A DNA stretch of 15,470 nucleotides. It comes from JBBRUG01 sp038247995 (lineage in GTDB: Bacteria > Chloroflexota > Chloroflexia > Chloroflexales > Chloroflexaceae). Position numbers and translations under genes: made by a program. Numbering within the stretch: the stretch's first letter is position 1; each line of letters starts with the position of its first letter. The notes below the pieces were generated by a model, which saw only the letters and a program-made list of their open reading frames with translations, did no database searches and had not been told where the DNA came from. The stretch is from contig JBBRUG010000124.1 in assembly GCA_038247995.1 (NCBI GenBank), forward strand, positions 1 through 15,470, given 5' to 3'. Of the stretch, positions 8,150-15,000 are shown piece by piece.

Positions 8150-8175
8150 GTCGTTCCCGCGCAGGCGGGCGCGAC
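8150..8175. repeat. REP-like imperfect palindrome
   Basis: GTCG-tt-CCCGC-gcag-GCGGG-cg-CGAC folds as a hairpin with a 5-bp inner stem, a 2x2 internal loop and a 4-bp outer stem. The core CCCGCGCAGGCGGG is close to extragenic palindromes found dispersed in many bacterial genomes. Its position beside the RAYT remnant fits the REP-RAYT association. Copy number elsewhere cannot be judged from this window. Confidence 0.6.
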
Positions 8176-8322
8176 GTGCAAATGGCGTCATGCCTCCCGT
8201 TTCAGACCGCTTCTCAGGTTGGAAGAGGTGCGCGGCAACGGCGAGGCGGTGCAATGGGCGGAGCAGCAATGGATAGGCGTGGCGGGCGTGTCCTGCGCTG
8301 CGCGATCTACGCTCCTCAAAGC

Positions 8323-8362
8323 GCCGCTCTCCCGCTCTCTCGCTTTACCGCTTTACCGCTCT
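8323..8362. repeat. pyrimidine-rich 8-bp imperfect repeat
   Basis: Units such as CCGCTCTC and CGCTTTAC recur about five times just before the ribosome site of the decarboxylase gene. Strand asymmetry is strong (C and T on the plus strand). Confidence 0.6.
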
Positions 8363-8377
8363 AATCAAGGAATTCTT

Positions 8378-9727
8378 ATGCGTGATCTCTTACCCACCGC
8401 CGCCGAGCGCGCCGCTGCATACCTGGCAAGCCTTAGTGATCGCTCCGTCTTCCCAGCGACTGACGCGATCGCTCGCCTGAACGAGCTCGCCGGCCCCTTG
8501 CCTGCCGGCCCCAGCGATCCCGCCGAAACGTTGCGCTGCCTCGACACGATCGCCGGGCCGGCCACGGTTGCCTCAGCCGGCGGACGCTACTTCGGCTTCG
8601 TCACCGGCGGCACGCTGCCCGCTGCCCTCGCCGCCAGCATTCTGGCCGCCGCCTGGGATCAGAACGCCGCGTTTTATGTTATGTCGCCGGCCGGCGCCGC
8701 TCTAGAGCAGATCGCCCTCGACTGGCTCGCCGATCTGCTGGGCCTGCCCGCTGACTGCGCGGGCGCGCTTGTTACCGGGGCAACCATGGCCAATTTTACC
8801 GCGCTGGCCGCTGCGCGCCGGGCGCTGCTGCTGAAACGCGCCTGGGATGTCGAGCGTGATGGGCTGTTCGGCGCCCCACCGATCACCGTAGTTGTCGGTG
8901 CGGAAGTACACGTGAGCGTACTAAAAGCGCTTGGCCTGCTTGGCCTCGGTCGCGAGCGCGTGGTGCGGGTGCCCATCGATGCGCAGGGCCGTATGCGCGT
9001 CGATGCCCTGCCCCCGCTCGACGAGACGACGATCCTCTGCCTCCAGGCCGGTAACGTCAACACCGGCGCCAGCGATCCGGCGCACGAGCTCTGCGCCAAG
9101 GCGCACGCAGCCGGCGCGTGGGTGCATGTCGATGGCGCGTTCGGCCTTTGGGCGGCCGCCAGTCCCGCCTATGCTTACCTTGCCGACGGCTTTGGCGCAG
9201 CCGATTCCTGGGCCACCGACGCCCACAAATACCTCAATGTCCCCTATGATAGCGGCGTGGTTTTCTGCCGCCATCCCGAGCATTTGCGCGGCGCGATGAT
9301 GATGGGCGCCGCATACCTCCAGGCCACCGATCAGCGTGAAGGCGCCCACTACAGCCCTGAACTCTCGCGGCGCGCACGCGGCAGCGAGATCTGGGCCGCA
9401 CTACACTCGCTGGGGCGGAGCGGGGTGGCCGAACTGATCGAGCGCACCTGCCGCCACGCCCAACGCTTCGCTGCCGGGCTCCAGGCTGCGGGCTATACCG
9501 TGCTCAACGACGTAGTCTTGAATCAGGTGCTGGTGAGCTTCGGCGACGATGCGCGCACCCGCGAAGTTGTCGCCGCCGTGCAGGCCGAAGGTACCCTCTG
9601 GGCCGGCTCGACAGTCTGGCAAGGGCGTACCGCAATGCGGATCAGCGTCTCGTCGTGGGCAACTACCGAAGAAGATGTTGAGCGCTCGCTCACGGCATTA
9701 TTGCGCTTGGGGGGCGTGAAGGCATAA
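8378..9727 (+). CDS. PLP-dependent group II amino acid decarboxylase family protein
   Basis: A 449-residue pyridoxal-phosphate enzyme of the aromatic-L-amino-acid/glutamate/diaminobutyrate decarboxylase superfamily. Visible marks: SPAGAALEQIALDWLADLLG (103-122), TGATMANFTAL (133-143), His178 (ring stacking) in AEVHVS, Asp252 in VHVDGAFG (binds the pyridine nitrogen) and Lys284 in TDAHKYLN (Schiff base). The fold also accommodates related aldolase or sulfinate enzymes, so decarboxylation is likely but substrate is unknown. Start 8378 has CAAGGA at 8366-8371, and the protein then begins MRDLLPTAAER as family members do; the in-frame extension to 7883 crosses the RAYT remnant and repeats. No transporter or amine pathway gene is adjacent on the same strand. 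Confidence 0.93.
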   Translation: MRDLLPTAAERAAAYLASLSDRSVFPATDAIARLNELAGPLPAGPSDPAETLRCLDTIAGPATVASAGGRYFGFVTGGTLPAALAASILAAAWDQNAAFYVMSPAGAALEQIALDWLADLLGLPADCAGALVTGATMANFTALAAARRALLLKRAWDVERDGLFGAPPITVVVGAEVHVSVLKALGLLGLGRERVVRVPIDAQGRMRVDALPPLDETTILCLQAGNVNTGASDPAHELCAKAHAAGAWVHVDGAFGLWAAASPAYAYLADGFGAADSWATDAHKYLNVPYDSGVVFCRHPEHLRGAMMMGAAYLQATDQREGAHYSPELSRRARGSEIWAALHSLGRSGVAELIERTCRHAQRFAAGLQAAGYTVLNDVVLNQVLVSFGDDARTREVVAAVQAEGTLWAGSTVWQGRTAMRISVSSWATTEEDVERSLTALLRLGGVKA

Positions 9728-9736
9728 GGGCGGGTA

Positions 9737-9756
9737 GGCGACCACATTGGGTCGCC
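9737..9756. terminator. hairpin between convergent genes
   Basis: GGCGACC (9737-9743) pairs with GGTCGCC (9750-9756). A larger alternative fold also exists: CCACATTG (9742-9749) with CAATGTGG (9790-9797), and CCAACG (9757-9762) with CGTTGG (9806-9811). It lies between the stop of the decarboxylase and the stop of the leftward membrane protein gene, so it may serve both strands. No T run is present. Confidence 0.45.
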
Positions 9757-9829
9757 CCAACGGCGGGCGGTGTAGCGACGGGTGGCCTGCAATGTGGATT
9801 GCGCCCGTTGGCTTCGGCTTTCCCGCTGC

Positions 9830-10780
9830 TTACCCAAGCGACGGCACGCGCGCGCCGACCGACGCGCCGAGGCGACGGAAAGGCTCGGCCATCTGTTCAA
9901 GGCGGGCTTCCAGCGCCGGGTCGGGGGTAAGGTTCTTCGTCTCAGCGTGATAAGTGGCAATGATCGCCGCCATCGCGAACGAGTCGCCGACGGCAACCTT
10001 CACCAGATAGGCCAGCACCAACATGGCCACAACCGCCCATGCAGCAACTGTGGTTGTTACCGTCGCCGAGAGCAGTAAGCCCAATGGGGCGGCAAGCAGC
10101 ACCACAACCACTACGAACGGCACATAACTGAGCAGCATCAGCGCCACGGCGTTCGTCAACAGCGGACGCCAGGCCTGCGCGTAGAGCACAAGCCCCTCGC
10201 GGGCGCAATCGGCAGGGCTTTCGGCGCGCTCCCAGAACGTCCGCGCCAGAATCGCCTCATCGATATAGTGCGTCGCAAAGCGGATCACCCGGTTCACCAC
10301 ATTGGCCAACTGGCGCAAGGTATCGCCGGGCAGCCAGTTGGCCACATTGGAAACAGTGCGGGTGAAAATCCGGATCGTGGCGTTCACCAGTTCATCGACA
10401 ACAAACATCGCGCTCACCTGGCCGAAGCGCTCAGTCACCTGGGCACGCCCCCAGGAAAGCTGGCCGTGGCCTTCAGGCAACCGCCCATTCACGATTAATT
10501 CAGCCAAAACCGCAATGTGCGCCGCCTTGATCAGATAGAGCACATACCGATTGGCCAGGCTATAGAGCGGTATCGTGGCGCCCAGGCCGATCAGCGCGGC
10601 GATTATGCCCACCGCCGGATGGATGTTCGCCAGCAAGGCGGCAAGGCCAAAGACAAGCCCAAAATAGATGATGGCAACCAGCCAGAACACGAGCGATACG
10701 CCAAGGCGCACCAGCAGGATCGGTGTGGTCTGAAGCAGCAATTTGAGGGCGGTACCGAGACGTAGCGATTGCAGATTCAT
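9830..10780 (-). CDS. polytopic membrane protein, unknown family
   Basis: A 316-residue protein I do not recognise. Hydrophobic segments are at about 19-50, 55-80, 211-240 and 242-268, giving two pairs of membrane helices. Between them is a mostly amphipathic region (100-205) with a marginal helix near 82-98, and after the last helix a charged tail (280-316). No catalytic motif stands out. The layout, with a long central soluble or membrane-parallel segment and many Ala/Val/Leu, recalls uncharacterised bacterial integral membrane proteins of about 300 residues. AAGGAG lies 7 bases before the ATG at 10778-10780. It is downstream of the MFS gene on the same strand with a 92-base gap, so co-transcription is possible but a weak hairpin separates them. 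Confidence 0.85.
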   Translation of the reverse strand: MNLQSLRLGTALKLLLQTTPILLVRLGVSLVFWLVAIIYFGLVFGLAALLANIHPAVGIIAALIGLGATIPLYSLANRYVLYLIKAAHIAVLAELIVNGRLPEGHGQLSWGRAQVTERFGQVSAMFVVDELVNATIRIFTRTVSNVANWLPGDTLRQLANVVNRVIRFATHYIDEAILARTFWERAESPADCAREGLVLYAQAWRPLLTNAVALMLLSYVPFVVVVVLLAAPLGLLLSATVTTTVAAWAVVAMLVLAYLVKVAVGDSFAMAAIIATYHAETKNLTPDPALEARLEQMAEPFRRLGASVGARVPSLG

Positions 10781-10839
10781 CAGGCGCTCCTTGGGGTAGA
10801 TTGAACTTCCACTCTACCAAGGTACGCTTAGAAGCAGCA

Positions 10840-10857
10840 AGAGTTTCATGCAACTCT
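10840..10857 (-). terminator. weak hairpin after the MFS gene
   Basis: AGAGTT (10840-10845) pairs with AACTCT (10852-10857) with a 6-base loop. On the minus strand a pyrimidine-rich stretch (TTGCTGCTTCT) follows. A possible attenuator or weak terminator between the two leftward genes. Confidence 0.35.
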
Positions 10858-10872
10858 CTGGCGCCTGCCGGC

Positions 10873-12198
10873 TTACGTCGCCTGATGATCGAGCAGAATC
10901 GTCTCGACATTGCGGATATGCACCAGGCTGTAGGCGCCAAAAGCCGTAGCAATGCCCACGAGCCCGGCAAAAAAGAACATCAAGCCCATCCCGGCGCCCG
11001 GCCCTACCCCCACCAGCGGCCCGAAGATCGGCGTCAATCCGCCGCCGACCGCCATCGCCGGCTCAAAGACGTAATCGGCAAGCGGCGCCGCAATGATCAA
11101 ACCAAGCGGAAAACTTGCCTGCGCGATCATCCGGCGTACGGAAAAAACGCGGCCCTGGATGGCCGGATCGACCTTCGCCTGCCAGATCGCCTGACTCGAT
11201 CCGTCCAGAATGGGCAGCAACACACCAGTGGCGAAACTACAGGCGGCCCATGCCCAGAGATTCTGGCTCATGCCGGTGAGCGGCCCGATCACGAGGCTGC
11301 CGAGGGCAAGGCCGCCAAGCAGGCCGTGGATGCGCCGCTTCGGCCCGCCCCAGGTGCTCATCGCCAACCCGCCGAGAATGCCGCCCACGCCAAAGGCGGT
11401 AATTGTCGTTGCGAGCGCCTGGGCATTGTCGCCGCTACGCGCCAGAATGTACGGACTGATCATGCCGAAGGTGAAGGCAAACACCAGGTTGGTAATCGAA
11501 AAGGTAAGCTGCAATCCAATCAAGCTCGGTCGGGCGAGGATGTAGCGAAAGCCGTCGAGCGCCTCGCGCCAAATCGAGGGCGGTGTTTCCGGCGTTGCCG
11601 GCTGGCGCGGCGGATTGGGAATGGTGATCACCAGCAAGGAGACCAATGCAATCAGGAACGTGAACAAGTCAACCGCAAGCACACCGCCAATCCCGACAAC
11701 GCCAAGCAGCACTCCGGCGATAATCGGCGCGCCGACGGTGGAACCGGCGTTCGCCAGGCCCATCATGCCATTTGCACGCCCATAATGCTCCTTCGACATG
11801 AGCAAGGTGATCGCTGCCGAATAGGCCGGCCATTGGAGGGATTGGAAGATGCCTACCCACATGGCGGAGGCATATAAATGCCAGATCTGGAGCAGATCGG
11901 CGAAATAGAGCAGCAGAATAACCAGCGTGGCGATCCCACTGGCGGCGTCGCTGAGGATCAACGTCAGTTTGCGATCCCAACGATCGACCAGTGCGCCGGC
12001 CAACGGGCTGATGAACAACCCCGGCCCGGTGGCAAAGACGGCAATCAGCGCCAATGCCGTCGCTGAACCGGTTATCTGCCAGGCCCAGATGCCCAGCGCA
12101 AACTGGGCCATGCCCGAACCGATCAGCGAGACAAACTGCCCAAACCAGAACACGTTAAAGGCAGCCATGCCGGTGGGGCGTTTGAGTGCGAGTTGCAC
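10873..12198 (-). CDS. MFS exporter (MFS_3 / EntS-MefA-like group)
   Basis: A 441-residue major facilitator protein with about 12 hydrophobic segments. The opening FWFGQFVSLIGSGMAQFALG (17-36) and loop 2-3 motif A, PLAGALVDRWDRK (65-77), are typical of the MFS_3 group that includes EntS and Mef macrolide exporters. The equivalent second-half region reads GQGRVFSVRR-like (IQGRVFSVRRMIAQ), also characteristic. Substrate cannot be told. Translation probably starts at GTG 12196-12198, with AAAGG upstream; an ATG at codon 11 (12166-12168) would lack a ribosome site and leave only a few residues before the first helix. An insertion rich in Gly (386-405) lies before the last helix pair. No adjacent regulator or biosynthetic cluster is seen. 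Confidence 0.92.
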   Translation of the reverse strand: MQLALKRPTGMAAFNVFWFGQFVSLIGSGMAQFALGIWAWQITGSATALALIAVFATGPGLFISPLAGALVDRWDRKLTLILSDAASGIATLVILLLYFADLLQIWHLYASAMWVGIFQSLQWPAYSAAITLLMSKEHYGRANGMMGLANAGSTVGAPIIAGVLLGVVGIGGVLAVDLFTFLIALVSLLVITIPNPPRQPATPETPPSIWREALDGFRYILARPSLIGLQLTFSITNLVFAFTFGMISPYILARSGDNAQALATTITAFGVGGILGGLAMSTWGGPKRRIHGLLGGLALGSLVIGPLTGMSQNLWAWAACSFATGVLLPILDGSSQAIWQAKVDPAIQGRVFSVRRMIAQASFPLGLIIAAPLADYVFEPAMAVGGGLTPIFGPLVGVGPGAGMGLMFFFAGLVGIATAFGAYSLVHIRNVETILLDHQAT

Positions 12199-12447
12199 AG
12201 GGAGGCCTTTCGCGAAGATCAGCGATGGTTAAGGTACGCACAATGGTTTGATGTTGCGTATTGCGTTGCGTATGATACCAATTACTGATGCCGATGTCGC
12301 ATGAGCAGAGACGACAGACCACCGACGACCGACGACATACGCTCCGTCATCGGTTGTCCGTCGTCCAATGCGGCGCGTGCAATTGGAAACGGTATGACAG
12401 TATGCCCAACGTCACGATGCAACCCGCAACCCGTACTACGCACGTCC
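12199..12447. other. 249-base spacer with repeats upstream of the MFS gene
   Basis: No gene is supported. TTGCGTAT occurs twice near 12254-12273. The stretch 12310-12365 is a heptamer hairpin described separately. No clear promoter for the MFS gene was recognised; TATCAT-like boxes on the minus strand lack a good -35. Confidence 0.5.
12310..12365 (-). repeat. inverted heptamer arrays forming a 20-bp imperfect hairpin
   Basis: Four GACGACC-like heptamers run 12310-12337 (GACGACA, GACCACC, GACGACC, GACGACA). The opposite strand of 12345-12365 carries three more (GACGACG, GACAACC, GATGACG). Arms 12310-12329 and 12346-12365 match at 17 of 20 positions; on the minus strand two of the three mismatches become G-U pairs. 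It lies downstream of the solenoid protein gene in the direction of its transcription, so it could end or protect that transcript. The unit matches the array at 14492-14561. Confidence 0.65.
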
Positions 12448-14094
12448 CTAATCCAGCGCATCCAGCAACATATCGCCCTCTTCCGGCGAGATCCGGCCTT
12501 CGGCAACCATCCGCAGGATTGTCTCGCGCTCTTGCGGGCTGGCCGGCTCGTAGCGTACCGCCGGCGGATCAGCCGCTGCCGATGTTTCCGGGCTGTGCTC
12601 AATCCGGATCGTCTGGCCGGTGGCTGCAACCGGCGGCACGGGCGGCACGGGCGGCACGGGCGGCACGGGCGGGGTCATGCGGCCTAGCGCACGTTCAACG
12701 GCCTCTAATGCGCCCGACAAGCCTTCGGCAGCGGCGCGCCGGGCCTGCTCTTTAATCTGCTCAACCCGCGCCGGATCGATCTCCCACTCACGGTCATTCA
12801 CTACAACCCGCATGCGCACCTGCTCCTGAGCCTGATTCACCCGTTCTTGAGCGCGGCGGATCTTCTCCTCAGCCCGGCGCATCTGCTCTTCTACTTTAGC
12901 ATCGATCTCCTCGCCTTGTTCATCGAGCGAAATCGCGCTGCGCTCAGACCGCTTCGCAGCTTTACCAATTCCCTTTTTTGCCAGCGCGTTGGTTACTTCT
13001 TCGGCAATCTCGCGCCCAAGCTTGCCCAACTCACGCCCCAGCTTGCCGATCTCTCGGCCGAAATCGCCAAACTCGCGCCCAAACTCGCCGCGATCAAAGC
13101 TGCTGCCGGCGCTGGAACTGCTCGCACTCGGCGCACCGCCGCCGCGCAGGCGCAGATCGCCGCCGATCTGGAGCCGCACCCCGGCTTCACCGGCGCCATA
13201 CCGTAGCTCAATCTGCTTGCCGCTATCGCCAGCAGAACTGATCCCGTCGCCGCGTACATCGCCGCCGACCTGGGCCGTCAGCGTAAGGTTTGGTTCGTCG
13301 GGCAATGTGATCACTGCGTCACCGCCGACCCTGATCTGCGCACTGGTGCCGGGGGCGAAATTTGCGTATAACTGGAGATCGCCGCCGATATCACCCAGGT
13401 CTATCGTGCCGACTGCGCCTTCGCGGATGGTGCAATCCCCGCCGACAGCCTGCCCCTGAACCCGGCGCGGGCCACCCTTCACCGTCAGATCACCGGCAAC
13501 ATTGCCGATGATTAATGCGGCATCCGGCCCGGCACTAATCAGGCAATCACCGGCAACTGCAGCCGTTTCCAGGCGCGCCGCAACACCACTGGCCTCCAGA
13601 TCGCCCGCCACAGCGCCTACAACCAGATCCGGTACGCCTTCGCTGCTCAAATCGCCGTCAACGCGGGCAATTTCCGCTTCAGCAACACCCACCAGGCGTA
13701 GATCGCCGGCTACTTTGTTGCGAATGCTGAGCCGTGGCGTGATCCGGAGATCTGCATCGCCATGCACTGTGTCCAACGTAATCGCTTCGGCGATCTCCTG
13801 TGCCAACAGGTCGCCGTCAAGCGTTTCCAGGCTCAAGATACGCACGCCTTCGATGCGCGCATCGCCCGCGCAGTGCTCGATCTGCACATTGGTGCGCGCC
13901 GGCACGTGGAGCGTCAGGTCGTCGTTCACGCGCTCAATCGTGAGCATGTCGCCTGCGTGGAACAGGGCCGGCTGATCGTCATCGCTGAACACTATAAGCG
14001 TCGGCTCATCGTGAACGCTGATCGTTAAGTCGCCGGAAAGCTGGATGATCCGCACCTGTGGTGCAGCGCCGGCGGAAAAGCTCTGCTGAGTCAT
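12448..14094 (-). CDS. GD-repeat solenoid protein (DUF4097-like) with coiled coil and C-terminal SHOCT-like domain
   Basis: A 548-residue protein without signal peptide or membrane segment. Residues 70-315 carry a regular repeat with a Gly-Asp pair at 77, 94, 112, 130, 147, 164, 182, 201, 219, 238, 258, 278 and 312, i.e. every 17-20 residues, expected to form a beta-solenoid like DUF4097 adhesin-type domains. Residues 338-365 are four seven-residue units (FGREFGD, FGREIGK, LGRELGK, LGREIAE). A charged coiled coil follows (about 393-430), then PPV x5 (475-489), and finally a SHOCT-like helix pair, ERETILRMVAEGRISPEE to LLDAL (522-547), as in YvlB/LiaX. AAGGAG at 14103-14108 sets the start 14092-14094; a frame extension to 14250 overlaps the upstream gene. 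Last gene of the leftward cluster, 16 bases after its neighbour. Function unknown; envelope-stress role is inference. Confidence 0.88.
   Translation of the reverse strand: MTQQSFSAGAAPQVRIIQLSGDLTISVHDEPTLIVFSDDDQPALFHAGDMLTIERVNDDLTLHVPARTNVQIEHCAGDARIEGVRILSLETLDGDLLAQEIAEAITLDTVHGDADLRITPRLSIRNKVAGDLRLVGVAEAEIARVDGDLSSEGVPDLVVGAVAGDLEASGVAARLETAAVAGDCLISAGPDAALIIGNVAGDLTVKGGPRRVQGQAVGGDCTIREGAVGTIDLGDIGGDLQLYANFAPGTSAQIRVGGDAVITLPDEPNLTLTAQVGGDVRGDGISSAGDSGKQIELRYGAGEAGVRLQIGGDLRLRGGGAPSASSSSAGSSFDRGEFGREFGDFGREIGKLGRELGKLGREIAEEVTNALAKKGIGKAAKRSERSAISLDEQGEEIDAKVEEQMRRAEEKIRRAQERVNQAQEQVRMRVVVNDREWEIDPARVEQIKEQARRAAAEGLSGALEAVERALGRMTPPVPPVPPVPPVPPVAATGQTIRIEHSPETSAAADPPAVRYEPASPQERETILRMVAEGRISPEEGDMLLDALD
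12631..12675. repeat. 9-bp repeats encoding PPV x5
   Basis: The plus strand shows GGCGGCACG-type 9-bp units in tandem, encoding the Pro-Pro-Val linker of the solenoid protein. Length change by slippage would stay in frame. Confidence 0.85.
13009..13092. repeat. four 21-bp units inside the solenoid gene
   Basis: Units 13009-13029, 13030-13050, 13051-13071 and 13072-13092 encode the four heptads of the solenoid protein. The DNA units are diverged but alignable, so the heptads probably arose by tandem duplication. Confidence 0.75.
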
Positions 14095-14110
14095 CAAACG
14101 GGCTCCTTCC

Positions 14111-14470
14111 TCAGTCAACAATAATCTCGACCCGCTCGCCTTCGTCCAGGTCTTGCCACTCCAGCAGGCGTCCGGTAGCGCCGCGTTGAATGTTGCGCAC
14201 CAGATCGTCGAGGGCGGTACCGCTAAGTTGCGGCGCAAGGCGGGCGCCAAGGCGCAGGCCGACGTTAATCAGGCCTACTGGAATAGTGACATTGGCCTTT
14301 GGTCGGTTCGTTTGCACATCGATCACTCTGATCCGCACCAACCGCGACCGGGCGCGCTCAACACTGCGCGGTTCGGGGCCGAGGGCGTCGAGAAGTTGGG
14401 CGGCATCGGCAGCCGAAACTTGCCCGGCTTCGACCATATACAAAATGCGGTCACGTTCGGAAGTACTCAT
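14111..14470 (-). CDS. small SHOCT-like domain protein
   Basis: A 119-residue protein. Residues 5-30 (ERDRILYMVEAGQVSAADAAQLLDAL) form the YvlB/LiaX-type SHOCT-like helix pair. Residues 40-119 hold VRIRVID, then KANVTIPVGLINVGLRLGA and finally GATGRLLEWQDLDEGERVEIIVD, a pattern known from small bacterial proteins that pair this helix module with a 'V-I-VY---...NV-IPL-LV' strand region. The function of these is not established. The stop is 16 bases from the start of the solenoid gene, so the two are surely co-transcribed. The upstream ATG has no good ribosome site (a heptamer array ends close by), so expression may be low or coupled. Shares the helix module with both flanking genes. Confidence 0.87.
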   Translation of the reverse strand: MSTSERDRILYMVEAGQVSAADAAQLLDALGPEPRSVERARSRLVRIRVIDVQTNRPKANVTIPVGLINVGLRLGARLAPQLSGTALDDLVRNIQRGATGRLLEWQDLDEGERVEIIVD

Positions 14471-14491
14471 AGTTTAGTTCACAGTTCTTCA

Positions 14492-14561
14492 GACGACCGA
14501 CGACCGCCGACCGACGACCGCCGACCGCCGACCGCCGACCGACGACCGCCGACCGACGACC
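14492..14561. repeat. 7-bp tandem array, 10 units of GMCGACC
   Basis: Ten perfect units, five GACGACC and five GCCGACC, followed by GACCGCAG. It sits in the 159-base gap between the DUF2089-type gene and the SHOCT-like gene, so it should be transcribed as part of the cluster leader or spacer. A decayed copy of the same unit is at 12310-12337. Confidence 0.95.
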
Positions 14562-14587
14562 GACCGCAGAAGCTCGTCACTGGTCTC

Positions 14588-14622
14588 TCAGCCCTCAGCC
14601 CTCAGCCCTCAGCCCTCAGCCC
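14588..14622. repeat. 7-bp tandem array, 5 units of TCAGCCC
   Basis: Five exact heptamers, ending 8 bases before the stop of the DUF2089-type gene. A third heptamer family, distinct from AGTGAYG and GMCGACC. Confidence 0.95.
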
Positions 14623-14629
14623 CCGTCAC

Positions 14630-14989
14630 TCACCCACGTAGGAGCCGCATTGCATCCTCAACCGAGATCTCCTTGGAGGCGAGGCGGTCGAGCACCTGGC
14701 GGCGATCAACCAGGCCGTTGGTTTCCGGCGTACCGCCAAGTGCAGTGACAATCTCGTCGAGGCGTGTGCGGGCTGTATTGTAGGCGACGGAGAGCTCGGC
14801 GGCGAGTTTTTGCACATTGCCGCGATTTTTCACCAGCAGTTCGACAAATTCAAGCTGTTCAACCGTCAGCCGTCCGATCCAACCGAGGCTGAATTGGCCT
14901 TCGATCACAATGCCGCTTGCGGGGCATTCCAGGCGCGTGACGAGCAACTCACCGCCACTCACCGGGTCGCGCGTAATAATCCGATGCAT
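14630..14989 (-). CDS. DUF2089-type HTH protein with degenerate zinc ribbon
   Basis: A 119-residue protein of the DUF2089 type: zinc-ribbon-like N-terminus, HTH (about 56-85, RGNVQKLAAELSVAYNTART) and a C-terminal short helix pair (96-118, VDRRQVLDRLASKEISVEDAMRLL). Family members usually start CPxCG...VTxLxCxxCG; here the first, second and fourth cysteines are Asp8, Ser11 and Ser25, with only Cys22 left, so zinc is unlikely to bind there. A DNA-binding regulatory role is inferred from the HTH. Start 14987-14989 has AAGGAGG about 6 bases upstream; the frame extension to 15100 overlaps the preceding gene. Gap to the upstream small gene is 11 bases, which indicates an operon. Confidence 0.9.
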   Translation of the reverse strand: MHRIITRDPVSGGELLVTRLECPASGIVIEGQFSLGWIGRLTVEQLEFVELLVKNRGNVQKLAAELSVAYNTARTRLDEIVTALGGTPETNGLVDRRQVLDRLASKEISVEDAMRLLRG

Positions 14990-15000
14990 ACAAACCCTCC

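Larger units (their letters stand above)
7826..8377. other. 552-base spacer between pgi and the decarboxylase gene
   Basis: This divergent spacer holds the pgi leader, a transposase 3' remnant on the minus strand (7953-8084), a REP-like palindrome (8150-8175) and a pyrimidine-rich 8-bp repeat (about 8323-8362) before the decarboxylase. A plus-strand frame runs from 7883 into the decarboxylase without a stop, but its translation is low-quality, Cys/Arg-rich and includes VVPAQAG, a phrase typical of translated extragenic repeats, so it is not counted as coding. Confidence 0.75.

Noticed and set aside
7883..8377. 165-residue N-terminal extension of the decarboxylase
   Set aside because: It crosses a transposase remnant, a REP-like hairpin and simple repeats, and the start at 8378 has a ribosome site.
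10801..11877. 358-codon plus-strand open frame
   Set aside because: Antisense to the MFS transporter; very polar, Arg/Gln/His-rich translation typical of a shadow frame.
12288..12755. Plus-strand open frames over the repeat spacer and the solenoid gene end
   Set aside because: Low-complexity Arg/Pro/Ala translations through repeats and antisense to a supported gene.
14095..14250. Longer N-terminus of the solenoid protein
   Set aside because: It would overlap the SHOCT-like gene in another frame; AAGGAG at 14103-14108 fixes the start at 14094.
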